Of a DNA stretch of 64,000 bases, positions 51,711-61,044 are shown one piece after another; the first letter of the stretch is position 1; each line of letters opens with the position of its first letter. This DNA is from Anaerostipes hadrus ATCC 29173 = JCM 17467 (GTDB taxonomy: Bacteria; Bacillota; Clostridia; Lachnospirales; Lachnospiraceae), in assembly GCF_030296915.1 (NCBI RefSeq), contig NZ_AP028031.1, forward strand, positions 883,001-947,000, read 5' to 3'. Made by a program: the position numbers and the translations under genes. Below the pieces are notes generated by a model. It ran no database searches. It was not told where the DNA came from and saw only the letters and a program-made list of their open reading frames with translations.

Positions 51711-53387
51711 ATGATGAAAACTGTAAAGGAAATTGTAAAGAGGGAACGTCAAAAGAGAAGAAGACGTGTGGGGATTATGATCGTATTGATCGCTTTATGT
51801 GCAACAGCAATTTTCTTTGGAACCAAAGCTTATCACAATTACAAGGAAGAGGAATTCTTCAAGAGTGTGAAAGAAAAAGAAATCAAAGTAACTCCAAAAA
51901 GCATAACGCACAAACAGACAGATATCTTTACACAAAGTTATCAAAAAGAAACGGATGATCAGTTGAAAGCATTAAAGAAAGGCAAAAATTATACTTTCAA
52001 TAAGCCCTTAATCGTCTGGAATGCATATGGAACATACACAACATCTTTGTACTATTATGCAAAAAATGATCGTGCATCTTATGCAGTATGTACTGTAGAA
52101 GCCAGCGAAGCAGGTGCGAGTCCATACAAACGTACATTGAAATCTGTATCTGGAAAGAAATATGTGACAACACATGAATATCAGATCAAAGGACTTGTTC
52201 CAGGAGCGAAGAATAAGATCACAATGCAATTCTTTAATGAAAATGGAAGAGCTGTCGGGAAAACACATTTCTACGTGACAGCACTGAAAGATGATGTCAT
52301 TCCTGCAATTCTTAAGAAGAATACAGGGACAAGCAAAGCAAAGATGAGCGATGGCCTGTTTTGCCTGTTTGGACATGATAAAGCGGATGTGTCAAACATC
52401 TATCTGTATGATAATAATGGAGTGAGCAGGGGAAGAATGCCTTTGAACAAATATCGTACAGACCGCTTTTTATTTATCAAAGGACAGCTGGTATATTCTT
52501 ATGACTATAATAAAATTGCATTTACGAATTGTATAGGAAAAGTGACAAGGACCATTGATATTGGGAATTATCAATTTCATCACGATTTCCGTTATGACAA
52601 GAAACACGATAAGATCATTTGTCTGGTAAATAATCTGGACAAAGATACGATTGAAGATACGATCGTACAGGTGGATGTAAAGACAGGAAAGACAAGTATG
52701 CTCTTTGACTGTGAAAAAATTCTGCCGTTAATGAGAAAACTGGCGATCCAGAGAAAAGGTGGTAGAAATACTTATGGAGGAACTGAACTAGACTGGATAC
52801 ACATTAATTCTTTTGATTTTCTAGATGATGGTAATAGTTTGGTCTTAAGCAGCAGAGAACAAAGTTCAATCCTTAAGATTAAAAATATTTACACAAAACC
52901 AGAATTAGACTATGTGATCCATCGTGGAACAATCTATAATGGAACAGATATTGCCAAATATCAGTTAAAACGAGAAGGAGACTTCGTTGCAAATGCAGGA
53001 CAGCATATGATCACTGTAGAATATGACGATTCCCTTCCAGAAGGACAATATTATTTATATATGTTTAATAACAACTATGGAAAGGCAACATCTATTCCAA
53101 CTTTTGACTGGAGTATGTATCCGAATGTGGGAAACTTTAAAAGTGGAACTTCTTATTACTCAAAATTTCTTGTAGATGAGAAGACAAGGACTTATAAACT
53201 TGCACAGCAATTTAGTTTGCCTTATTCGGCAATCGTAAGCAGTGTGCAGCATTTAGGGGGGAATATTCCGTTTAGTAGTGGAATGAGTAAGACATTTGGA
53301 GAGTATGATAAAGATGGAAAACTGATCAAGTCCTTTGAATATGAAGCAGATAAATATTCATATCGCGTGATGAAGTATGAATTTTAA
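51711..53387 (+). CDS. Membrane-anchored arylsulfate sulfotransferase (ASST family)
   Basis: 558 aa. A basic N-terminus (RQKRRRRVG) and one helix (21-40) anchor it with the bulk outside. The rest follows the arylsulfotransferase propeller: an N-terminal beta domain, then GLFCLFGHDKADVSNIYLYD, HHDFRYDKKHDKIICLVNN (family histidine region) and DWIHINSFDFLDDGNSLVLSSREQSSILKI. ASST moves sulfate from one phenol to another. Whether activity is retained is not shown. AAGGAGG lies before the ATG. Confidence 0.78.
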   Translation: MMKTVKEIVKRERQKRRRRVGIMIVLIALCATAIFFGTKAYHNYKEEEFFKSVKEKEIKVTPKSITHKQTDIFTQSYQKETDDQLKALKKGKNYTFNKPLIVWNAYGTYTTSLYYYAKNDRASYAVCTVEASEAGASPYKRTLKSVSGKKYVTTHEYQIKGLVPGAKNKITMQFFNENGRAVGKTHFYVTALKDDVIPAILKKNTGTSKAKMSDGLFCLFGHDKADVSNIYLYDNNGVSRGRMPLNKYRTDRFLFIKGQLVYSYDYNKIAFTNCIGKVTRTIDIGNYQFHHDFRYDKKHDKIICLVNNLDKDTIEDTIVQVDVKTGKTSMLFDCEKILPLMRKLAIQRKGGRNTYGGTELDWIHINSFDFLDDGNSLVLSSREQSSILKIKNIYTKPELDYVIHRGTIYNGTDIAKYQLKREGDFVANAGQHMITVEYDDSLPEGQYYLYMFNNNYGKATSIPTFDWSMYPNVGNFKSGTSYYSKFLVDEKTRTYKLAQQFSLPYSAIVSSVQHLGGNIPFSSGMSKTFGEYDKDGKLIKSFEYEADKYSYRVMKYEF

Positions 53388-53416
53388 GTTGTAAGTTGGC
53401 CAACTATAGTCTTTCA

Positions 53417-53648
53417 GTATATGATAAAAATTAAATAAGCAACCGAAAACGCAGCGGTGGAATTTTGCTCACATTTTGAACAAATCGCTTATCCGCCCAA
53501 TTTCCTACGAGAACTCGCTCTGAAGTTTTGTTTTAGACAAAAGTCTTTGAAGCTCAGACATTCGTCCAATTGGGCTGCGAATTTGTTCAAAATATGGCAA
53601 AATTCCAATGCTGCGTTTTCGGTTGCTTATTTAATTTTTATCATATAC
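53417..53648. repeat. 232-bp near-perfect palindromic element (MITE-like)
   Basis: The two halves are inverted copies from GTATATGATAAAAATTAAAT (53417) to the mirrored end at 53648. The outer 39 bases match perfectly. The inner parts also pair (GCCCAATT, TTTTGAACAAAT, CTCTGAAGTTTTG against CAAAAGTCTTTGAAG) around a TTTTAGA centre. No transposase is encoded. The short ORF inside it is a by-product. A non-autonomous transposable repeat is the simplest reading; a large structured RNA or terminator is the alternative. Bases 53649-53760 hold nothing else recognised. Confidence 0.75.
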
Positions 53649-53784
53649 CTGAAGTCTGGAGTGTGGACAATTACAAGATTGGACAATTTAAGTGAGTGTG
53701 TATGTTGAATGTTATCGGTTCTGTCGGAGTATAAGTATCAAGAAAAAACAATCCTCGACATAATATTACAAAAATAGACTAAAT

Positions 53785-53801
53785 ATTACAAAAATATTAC
53801 A
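53785..53801 (+). promoter_or_regulatory. WalR (YycF)-like box upstream of the NlpC/P60 gene
   Basis: ATTACA-AAAAT-ATTACA is a direct repeat with 11-base period. Read on the other strand it is TGTAAT-N5-TGTAAT, which fits the WalR consensus TGTWAH-N5-TGTWAH. A third ATTACA stands at 53765-53770. The box lies 19 bases before the -35. Confidence 0.6.
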
Positions 53802-53819
53802 AAATAATAATCGAAAGTA

Positions 53820-53847
53820 TTGACATACTACATATAAGTGCTATAAT
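53820..53847 (+). promoter_or_regulatory. Promoter of the NlpC/P60 gene
   Basis: TTGACA (53820-53825), 16-bp spacer, TATAAT (53842-53847). Both hexamers are consensus. Confidence 0.8.
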
Positions 53848-53896
53848 ACACACATACTCGAGTTAACAAAATTGTAACATTTACAGGAGGGACATT

Positions 53897-55021
53897 ATGA
53901 TAACGAGGAAAATGAGACTGTCGATGGCGATGCTTACGATTGCTGCGAGTGTGTTGACGACAGGAAATATAAAAGCAGATGAGAAAGATACAACAAAAGA
54001 AACAAATACAGCAACGGAAAGTAAATATGCGAATAAAGCAGTTGCAGATATTTATTCTACAACAACATTAAATATCCGAAAAAAGGGTAGTATAAATGCA
54101 AAGATCGTAGGAAAAATGAAAAAGGGTAATATTGCAACTGTGCTGAAGAAAGGATCTGAATGGTCAAAAGTAAGATCAGGAAATGTTACAGGATATGTAA
54201 AAAATCAGTATCTTGTATTTGGCGATGAGATTGAAAACTTTGCGAAACAAAATGTGAAAAAGGTGGCGAAAGTTCAGACGGAAACATTAAGAGTTCGTAA
54301 GAAAGCATCTACGGATTCAAAGATTGTTACATTGGTATCTGAAGATGATAAATTAAAAGTGAAGAAACAGACCGATGACTGGGCAAAAGTCAAGGTTGAT
54401 GGCCAGACAGGATATGTGTCAAAAGATTATGCCAAAGTAACATACTCTTTTGGAAAAGCGAAATCCATGAAGCAGATTCAGGCAGAACAAGAGGCGAAGA
54501 AAAGAGCAGAAGAAGCAGCCAGAAATAAGCCAGTATCCACAACATCAAGCAGTCATACTTCTAATACTGGAACAACATCTGGAAGTACAACAGGTTCCAC
54601 ACAGACAACAAAGAAAGCTTCCGTATCCGTATCATCTAGTGGCTCATCAGCAACAGGAAGCAGGATCGTAAGTTATGCGCAGCAGTTTGTTGGAAATCCA
54701 TACCGATATGGTGGAAATAGCTTAACCAGCGGAATTGACTGTTCTGGATTTACGCAGCAGATTATGGCGAAATTTGGATACAGTATCAGTCGTACGAGCA
54801 GTTCCCAGTCTGGTGATGGAAGAGCAGTATCTACGAGCAATTTAAGAGCTGGTGATCTGGTATTCTATGGAGATGGTGGAAGCATTGATCATGTGGCACT
54901 TTATATCGGCGGTGGTCAGGTAGTACATGCAAGTAATTCCGCACCATATCCGCGAGGAGGAATTAAGATTTCAAACGTAAATTACAGAACACCAATCTGT
55001 GCAAGACGTATCATAGGATAG
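53897..55021 (+). CDS. Secreted NlpC/P60 peptidoglycan hydrolase with two SH3 domains
   Basis: 374 aa. Signal peptide at 1-27 (ending GNIKA). Two bacterial SH3 domains (about 48-105 and 119-176: LNIRKKGSINAKIVGKM and LRVRKKASTDSKIVTLV). A short coiled and Ser/Thr-rich linker (190-254). NlpC/P60 domain (255-374) with Cys282 in GIDCSGFTQQ, His332 in DHVALYIGGG and His344. It should cut D-Glu–diamino-acid bonds in the wall. AGGAGGG lies before the ATG. The upstream WalR-like box fits control by wall stress. Confidence 0.93.
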   Translation: MITRKMRLSMAMLTIAASVLTTGNIKADEKDTTKETNTATESKYANKAVADIYSTTTLNIRKKGSINAKIVGKMKKGNIATVLKKGSEWSKVRSGNVTGYVKNQYLVFGDEIENFAKQNVKKVAKVQTETLRVRKKASTDSKIVTLVSEDDKLKVKKQTDDWAKVKVDGQTGYVSKDYAKVTYSFGKAKSMKQIQAEQEAKKRAEEAARNKPVSTTSSSHTSNTGTTSGSTTGSTQTTKKASVSVSSSGSSATGSRIVSYAQQFVGNPYRYGGNSLTSGIDCSGFTQQIMAKFGYSISRTSSSQSGDGRAVSTSNLRAGDLVFYGDGGSIDHVALYIGGGQVVHASNSAPYPRGGIKISNVNYRTPICARRIIG

Positions 55022-55051
55022 CTAGAAAAATTATCAATACAGTATTTATAT

Positions 55052-55108
55052 GGAAAGAGCGTAAAAGGAAGATTCATGCAGAATCATTCTTGTGCGCTCT
55101 TCCTTTTT
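55052..55108 (+). terminator. Terminator after the NlpC/P60 gene
   Basis: GGAAAGAGCG pairs with CGCTCTTCC across a long loop, ending in TTTTTT. An inner GAAGATTC/GAATC pair shortens the loop. Confidence 0.65.
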
Positions 55109-55149
55109 TGATATACCAGACATGAAAATAAAAAATTATATTTCCTATA

Positions 55150-55178
55150 TTGACATAACAATCCCATATTTATAGAAT
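55150..55178 (+). promoter_or_regulatory. Promoter of the MATE transporter gene
   Basis: TTGACA (55150-55155), 17-bp spacer, TAGAAT (55173-55178). Confidence 0.7.
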
Positions 55179-55238
55179 GTAAAAAGGTATATTTTGGTTA
55201 GGAAAATAAAGATAGAAAAGAGATGTAAAAAGAAAAAG

Positions 55239-56576
55239 ATGAAACAAAGACGATTTACAAACAAAAAGCTGATCGCCCTCATGTTACCACTGGCAGTTGA
55301 TCAGCTTTTAAATTCGTTTATGGGTACGGTAGATACCCTTGTAGTCAGCAATTTAGGATCAGCAGCGATTTCTGCTGTCAGTCTGGTAGATTCCATTAAT
55401 ATTCTGGTAGTTCAGGCATTTTTTGCACTGGCTTCAGGTGGTACGGTTGTTTGCTCTCATTATCTTGGATGTGAGAAGAAAGAGAGAGCAACGAATGCAG
55501 CCAGGCAGTTAGTGTTTATTACATTCGCAATGTCATTGGTCATTGCGATCGCGTGTCATTTATTCAGCGATCAGCTTCTTGGAGTGATATTTGGACAGGT
55601 GGAACCAGCGGTTATGGACAATGCGAAGAAGTATTTCTTCTTTTCGGCCATGTCTTATCCATTTATCGCATTGTACGATGACGGAGCCTGTATTTTAAGA
55701 GCACAGGAGAACAGCAAACTTCCGATGCAGATTTCTTTTGTTGCAAATGGCATTAATGTTGCATTGAATCTGATATTTGTATGGGTATTGCATTTGGGTG
55801 TAGCAGGTTCTTCTGCAGCGACGATGATCGCCAGAGCATTTGCAATGGTTGCGGTGCTTTATAAATTGAGAAATCCGAAGATGAAGATACAGCTTAGAGA
55901 CTATTTTTCGATTCGTCCAGAATGGGAAGAGATCAAACGAATCTTACATATCGGAGTTCCATCAGGAATTGAAAATGGAATGTTCCAATTTGGAAAGCTT
56001 GCGATCCAGTCAACGGTATCTTTGATGGGAACGGCGGCGATCGCGGCACAGGGAATGACCAATATCATCGAGAATTTGAATGGTATCATGTCGATCGGAA
56101 TGGGAATCGGATTGATGACAGTCGTTGGAGAATGTCTTGGAGCAGGAGAAAAAGAAGAAGCAGTTTATTATATAAAGAAGATTTCCATTGCAGCAGAAGT
56201 TGTATTGATCGCTACATGTCTTTTGATGTTTGGGCTTACTTATCCGATCACATATTTTGGAGGCATGGAACCAGAGAGTGCAAAACTTTGTATATTCATG
56301 GTAACATGTATCACGATCGTAAAACCGATCGTGTGGATCATGGCATTTATTCCACCATATGGATTCAGGGCAGCAGGAGATGTTAGATTTACAATGACGA
56401 CCTCCATGCTGTGCATGTGGCTTTGCAGAGTTGTACTTGCTATGGTACTTGCGAGAGTTTTTCATATGGGACCGATCGCAGTGTGGATCGGAATGTTTAC
56501 AGACTGGACGATCCGTGGAATTATTTATACAATACGATTTAAAAATAGAAAATGGCTTGCTCATCAGGTGATCTGA
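55239..56576 (+). CDS. MATE-family efflux transporter
   Basis: 445 aa with twelve membrane segments in two bundles. The MATE start is KLIALMLPLAVDQLLNSFMGTVDTLVVSNLG, and the second half begins HIGVPSGIENGMFQFGKLAIQ. It exports drugs or metabolites with a Na+ or H+ gradient; the cargo is unknown. I start at the ATG at 55239; a TTG at 55194 would leave only about 8 bases of leader after the promoter. The ribosome site is weak (AGAGATG). Confidence 0.9.
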   Translation: MKQRRFTNKKLIALMLPLAVDQLLNSFMGTVDTLVVSNLGSAAISAVSLVDSINILVVQAFFALASGGTVVCSHYLGCEKKERATNAARQLVFITFAMSLVIAIACHLFSDQLLGVIFGQVEPAVMDNAKKYFFFSAMSYPFIALYDDGACILRAQENSKLPMQISFVANGINVALNLIFVWVLHLGVAGSSAATMIARAFAMVAVLYKLRNPKMKIQLRDYFSIRPEWEEIKRILHIGVPSGIENGMFQFGKLAIQSTVSLMGTAAIAAQGMTNIIENLNGIMSIGMGIGLMTVVGECLGAGEKEEAVYYIKKISIAAEVVLIATCLLMFGLTYPITYFGGMEPESAKLCIFMVTCITIVKPIVWIMAFIPPYGFRAAGDVRFTMTTSMLCMWLCRVVLAMVLARVFHMGPIAVWIGMFTDWTIRGIIYTIRFKNRKWLAHQVI

Positions 56577-56582
56577 TGTTCG

Positions 56583-56611
56583 TTGCGGATGATGACGGTT
56601 CGTGTTATACT
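56583..56611 (+). promoter_or_regulatory. Promoter of queA
   Basis: TTGCGG (56583-56588), 17-bp spacer, TATACT (56606-56611). Confidence 0.65.
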
Positions 56612-56660
56612 GAAATGTATTTGAATGATCAAGAAATAATATAGAAGGGATACAAATAAA

Positions 56661-57689
56661 ATGAAAGTATCAGATTTTACATTTGATTTACCAGAAGAAT
56701 TGATCGCTCAGGATCCACTTGAGGACAGATCAAGTTCCAGATTATTAACATTAGATAAAAATACAGGAGAGATCGGACATGATGTCTTCCATAATATTGT
56801 AAATTATTTAAAACCGGGAGACTGTCTTGTGTTGAATAACACAAAAGTAATTCCTGCAAGACTGATCGGAGCCAAAGAAGAGACTGGCGGTAAAGTTGAA
56901 GTTTTACTTCTCAAGAGAAAACAGGACAATGTATGGGAAACTCTTGTAAAGCCAGGGAAAAAAGCACGTCCGGGAGCAAGGATTTCTTTTGGAGATGGAA
57001 AATTAGTTGGAGAAGTCATTGATGTTGTTGATGAAGGAAATCGTTTGGTGAAGTTTGAATATGAAGGCATTTTTGAGGAAGTGTTAGACGAACTTGGACA
57101 GATGCCATTACCACCATATATCACACATCAATTAAAAGACAAGAATCGTTATCAGACAGTTTACGCCAAATATGATGGTTCAGCCGCAGCACCAACTGCC
57201 GGACTTCATTTTACAAAGGAATTATTACAACAGATCAAAGACATGGGAGTTAATATCGCATATGTAACACTTCATGTTGGACTTGGAACATTCCGTCCAG
57301 TAAAAGTTGATGATGTTTTAGAGCATCATATGCATTCTGAATTTTATAGAATTGAAGAGGAAGATGCAGAACTTATCAATGAGACAAAGAAAAACGGTGG
57401 AAGAGTTATTTCTGTTGGAACAACAAGTACAAGAACTTTGGAATCTGTTGCAGAAGAAGATGGAACTCTGCATGCAAAGAGCGGATGGACAGACATCTTC
57501 ATTTATCCAGGATACAAATTTAAAGTGATCGATGGACTGATCACAAACTTCCATCTGCCAGAATCTACATTATTAATGTTAGTTTCTGCACTCGCAGGAA
57601 GAGAACATATTTTAAATGCTTATAATATCGCTGTAAAAGAAAGATACAGATTCTTCTCTTTCGGGGATGCGATGTTCATTCATCCATAA
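56661..57689 (+). CDS. queA: S-adenosylmethionine:tRNA ribosyltransferase-isomerase
   Basis: 342 aa, full length. Typical stretches are [59 protein letters not shown] and THVGLGTF-like [12 protein letters not shown]. It transfers the ribose of SAM to 7-aminomethyl-7-deazaguanine in tRNA on the way to queuosine. The QueA product should modify GUN tRNAs, including the tRNA-His (GTG) triplicated at the start of this window. AGAAGGG lies before the ATG. Confidence 0.95.
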   Translation: MKVSDFTFDLPEELIAQDPLEDRSSSRLLTLDKNTGEIGHDVFHNIVNYLKPGDCLVLNNTKVIPARLIGAKEETGGKVEVLLLKRKQDNVWETLVKPGKKARPGARISFGDGKLVGEVIDVVDEGNRLVKFEYEGIFEEVLDELGQMPLPPYITHQLKDKNRYQTVYAKYDGSAAAPTAGLHFTKELLQQIKDMGVNIAYVTLHVGLGTFRPVKVDDVLEHHMHSEFYRIEEEDAELINETKKNGGRVISVGTTSTRTLESVAEEDGTLHAKSGWTDIFIYPGYKFKVIDGLITNFHLPESTLLMLVSALAGREHILNAYNIAVKERYRFFSFGDAMFIHP

Positions 57690-57730
57690 GAAGAATTTAT
57701 TATAAAAGGATATCTTAGAAAGGAGTCACA

Positions 57731-58741
57731 ATGGCAAATTTGATCGAAATTGGAAAAAGTGGAATAAAAGTACCATTCTTAGGAATGGGAACATGGGCGA
57801 TCGGTGGTGGAAGCTGGTGGGGAGACAATGATGACGAACTCTCTGTCAAAACGATTCAAAGGGCGATCGATCTTGGAATCAAATGGATCGACACAGCGCC
57901 AATTTATGGATTATATCACAGTGAAGATGTGGTGGGAAAAGCAATCAAAGGAAAAAGAGAGCAGATTATATTATCTACAAAGTGTGCACTGGAGTGGAGA
58001 CATGAAACACCAGTTTTTCATAAAGAAGTCGATGGAACGAAAGTCTATCGTGACCTTTCAAAGAAAAGTATCATTGAGGATTTAGATCATAGTCTTTTAA
58101 CACTTGGAACAGACTATATTGATGTGTTGTATACACACTGGCAGACAACAGATAAGAAACTTTATCCGATCGAAGAGACAATGGATGCATTGATGACACT
58201 TAAAAAACAGGGTAAGATCAGAGCTATTGGTGCGTCAAATGTTACAGAAGAAGATATCAGGGAATATTGTCAATATGGACAGCTTGATGTGATCCAGGAA
58301 AAATACAGTATTGTGACAAGAAAAGTGGAGAAAGAATTATTGCCAGTATGCAAGGAACTTGGTGTGTCAATACAGGCGTATTCTCCATTGGAACAAGGTC
58401 TGCTTACAGGTAAGTTTACAATGGATACAACATTTCCAAATGGAGATGTAAGAAATAATAATCCATCTTTTCAGCCTGAGACAAGAAAAAAGGTATTGGA
58501 TATCTTAGAGGACTGGAAAAAATATCTAGGAAAATATGAGTGCTCATACAGTAATCTAGTAATCGCATTGACTTCTCAGATGATGGATGGACTGCATATT
58601 CTTGGTGGAGCGAGGAAACCGAAGCAGATTGAAGATAATGCCAAGGCATTGGGCGTATCTTTGGAAGAGGCAGATATTGTTCAAATGAAAAAAAGATATA
58701 GAAACATTATTATAAGATATGAAATGGAGGAAAGCTTATGA
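57731..58741 (+). CDS. Aldo/keto reductase
   Basis: 336 aa TIM-barrel oxidoreductase. Catalytic Asp and Tyr are in WIDTAPIYGLYHSEDVVG, with Lys in ILSTKCALEW and His in DVLYTHWQTTD. The IGASNVTEEDI and AYSPLEQGLLTGKF segments match the NADPH-binding AKR pattern of the YhdN/IolS type. Substrate unknown. AAAGGAG precedes the ATG. Its end overlaps the next gene by 4 bases (ATGA), so the pair is coupled. Confidence 0.9.
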   Translation: MANLIEIGKSGIKVPFLGMGTWAIGGGSWWGDNDDELSVKTIQRAIDLGIKWIDTAPIYGLYHSEDVVGKAIKGKREQIILSTKCALEWRHETPVFHKEVDGTKVYRDLSKKSIIEDLDHSLLTLGTDYIDVLYTHWQTTDKKLYPIEETMDALMTLKKQGKIRAIGASNVTEEDIREYCQYGQLDVIQEKYSIVTRKVEKELLPVCKELGVSIQAYSPLEQGLLTGKFTMDTTFPNGDVRNNNPSFQPETRKKVLDILEDWKKYLGKYECSYSNLVIALTSQMMDGLHILGGARKPKQIEDNAKALGVSLEEADIVQMKKRYRNIIIRYEMEESL

Positions 58742-59766
58742 AACTTGCACTTATTGGAACAGGAAAGATTATTGAAGATGCATTGTTTGCAATGGAACCA
58801 GTAGAAACAATTGAGAGAACAGCGATTTTTGCAAGACCACATAGCAGAGATAAGGCGGAAAAACTTGCAAAACAGTATGCGATCAAAGAAGTTTACACAG
58901 ACTATGAAGAATTACTTGAAAAGACAGAAGCAGATACTGTTTACATAGGACTGATCAACAGTGCTCATTATCCATATGCAAAACAGGCATTATTGGCAGG
59001 AAAGAATGTCATCCTCGAGAAGCCATTTACTGGATTTTATGAAGAAACAAAGGATTTAGAGCAGATTGCAAATGACAAGAAATTATTTATCTTTGAAGCG
59101 ATCACAGTACTTCACAACGAAGTGTTTTATGAGATGAAAAAGAACCTGAATAAACTGGGAAATATCCGTATGGCACTTTGTAATTATTCTCAGTACTCCA
59201 GCCGTTACGATGCATATTTAGAAGGAGATATCACACATTCTTTTGATCCTGCATATTATGGAGGTTCATTATATGATATCAACGTCTATAATATTCATTA
59301 TTGTGTAGGATTATTTGGAGAGCCAAAGGATGCGACATATTATCCAAATATCGGACCAAATGGAATTGATACATCAGGAACACTTGTGATGCAGTATGAT
59401 GGATTCAGTGCGGTTTGTACAGGAAGTAAAGATTCAGACAGTCCAGGATACGTCTGTGTTCAGGGTGAAAAAGGTTTTATGAAAGTAGATTCTAAACCAA
59501 ACATTGCTTCTGAATTAAAGACGGTTTATGCAGATGAAAATATCAAAGAAAAAGTAAAAGATGCAGCAGGAGCGATGGTTCGTGCAACGATCACAGAAGA
59601 TTATAAGGCTCCAGAGCATCACCACCGCATGACACAGGAATTTACAGATTTTGCAAGAGTCATTGATGAAAAAGATTATGAGACGGCAAAAGAATTTTTG
59701 GAGGAGACAGTTGCGGTTGTGAAAGTACTTGAGACAGCACGAAAGAAAGCTGGAATTGAATTTTAG
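58738..59766 (+). CDS. Gfo/Idh/MocA-family dehydrogenase
   Basis: 342 aa. Rossmann start MKLALIGTGKIIEDALFAM and the family's E-K-P motif in VILEKPFTGFYEET. The C-terminal domain carries GGSLYDINVYNIHYCVGLFG and GYVCVQGEKGFMKVD. Paired with the aldo/keto reductase, it probably acts in the same sugar or polyol conversion. It is only distantly like the family member at 21243. GGAGG lies within the end of the previous gene. Confidence 0.88.
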   Translation: MKLALIGTGKIIEDALFAMEPVETIERTAIFARPHSRDKAEKLAKQYAIKEVYTDYEELLEKTEADTVYIGLINSAHYPYAKQALLAGKNVILEKPFTGFYEETKDLEQIANDKKLFIFEAITVLHNEVFYEMKKNLNKLGNIRMALCNYSQYSSRYDAYLEGDITHSFDPAYYGGSLYDINVYNIHYCVGLFGEPKDATYYPNIGPNGIDTSGTLVMQYDGFSAVCTGSKDSDSPGYVCVQGEKGFMKVDSKPNIASELKTVYADENIKEKVKDAAGAMVRATITEDYKAPEHHHRMTQEFTDFARVIDEKDYETAKEFLEETVAVVKVLETARKKAGIEF

Positions 59767-59794
59767 AATTAAATTAAATAGAAGGAAGTAATCT

Positions 59795-61012
59795 ATGAAA
59801 GTGATCATTATCGGTGGCGGAGCTGCCGGCATGATGGCTGCATATCAGGCAGCAAAATGTGGAAACGATGTTTCCTTATATGAAAAAAATGAAAAATTAG
59901 GAAAGAAGATTTTTATCACAGGAAAAGGACGCTGTAATGTGACAAATGCCTGTGAGATCGAAGAGCTGTTAGATCACGTTGTGACCAACAAAGAATTTTT
60001 ATACAGTGGTTTCTATTCTTTTACAAATGATGCAATGATGGAATTCTTGGAAGAACTTGGATGCCCTCTGAAAGTGGAACGAGGAAATCGTGTATTCCCT
60101 GTATCTGATCATTCTTCTGATGTTATTGCAGCATTACAAAGAGGTCTTAGAAAAGAAAATGTTGACATATATTTCAATACAACTGTCAAAAAGATTCTGA
60201 TCGAAGATGGAATTGTAACAGGAGTAAGATTGGCATCTGGAGACACAGTGAAGGCAGATAAAGTCGTTGTTGCAACAGGAGGTATGTCCTATCAGGCAAC
60301 CGGATCGACTGGAGATGGATATGATTTTGCAAGAAAAGCAGGACATAAAGTGACAAAACTTACGCCTGCACTTGTTCCGTTTGAGATCAAAGAAGATTAT
60401 TGTAAACAGTTGATGGGATTATCTTTAAGAAATGTCGCAGTGACAATGACTGCAGATGGAAAGAAGATTTACGAAGATTTTGGGGAAATGCTCTTTACAC
60501 ACTTTGGAATCAGTGGACCAGTTGTTTTAAGTGCAAGTAGTTATATTGGAAGATATCAGGGCAAAGAATTAAAATTTATCATTGATTTGAAACCAGCACT
60601 TAACAAAGAACAGTTAGATCACAGAGTATTAAAAGATTTTAATAAGACATTAAACAAAGATTTTGTAAATTCCTTAGATCATCTTTTGCCGAAGAAGCTG
60701 ATTCCTGTTATGATAGAGTTATCAGGAATTCCAGAGCATAAGAAAGTCAACGAGATCACAAAGAAGGAAAGAGAACGATTTGTTTCTTTATTAAAGCATT
60801 TAGAACTTACAATTACAGGAGTTCGTGGATTTAAAGAAGCGATCATTACACAAGGCGGAGTTAACGTCAAAGAGATCGATCCGGGGACGATGGAATCAAA
60901 GAAGATCAAAGGATTATATTTTGCAGGGGAAGTATTAGATCTTGATGCGGTCACAGGTGGGTTTAACCTTCAGATCGCATGGTCAACAGGATATCTTGCA
61001 GGAATGAATTAA
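59795..61012 (+). CDS. NAD(P)/FAD-dependent oxidoreductase, HI0933/BaiN-like
   Basis: 405 aa. FAD-binding GGGAAGMMAAYQAAKCG at the start, GKKIFITGKGRCNVTNAC (a marker of the HI0933 family), VVVATGGMSYQATGSTGDGY, and the end motif GLYFAGEVLDLDAVTGGFNLQIAWSTG. Some relatives (BaiN) reduce bile-acid intermediates in gut clostridia, but most are uncharacterised, so no substrate is claimed. AGAAGGAAG precedes the ATG. cmk follows after 32 bases. Confidence 0.88.
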   Translation: MKVIIIGGGAAGMMAAYQAAKCGNDVSLYEKNEKLGKKIFITGKGRCNVTNACEIEELLDHVVTNKEFLYSGFYSFTNDAMMEFLEELGCPLKVERGNRVFPVSDHSSDVIAALQRGLRKENVDIYFNTTVKKILIEDGIVTGVRLASGDTVKADKVVVATGGMSYQATGSTGDGYDFARKAGHKVTKLTPALVPFEIKEDYCKQLMGLSLRNVAVTMTADGKKIYEDFGEMLFTHFGISGPVVLSASSYIGRYQGKELKFIIDLKPALNKEQLDHRVLKDFNKTLNKDFVNSLDHLLPKKLIPVMIELSGIPEHKKVNEITKKERERFVSLLKHLELTITGVRGFKEAIITQGGVNVKEIDPGTMESKKIKGLYFAGEVLDLDAVTGGFNLQIAWSTGYLAGMN

Positions 61013-61044
61013 TATATTAGGAAGCAGATCAGGAGGAAAAGATA

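Noticed and set aside
53457..53708. 83-codon ORF inside the palindrome
   Set aside because: It follows from the inverted repeat, has no RBS and no recognisable domain.
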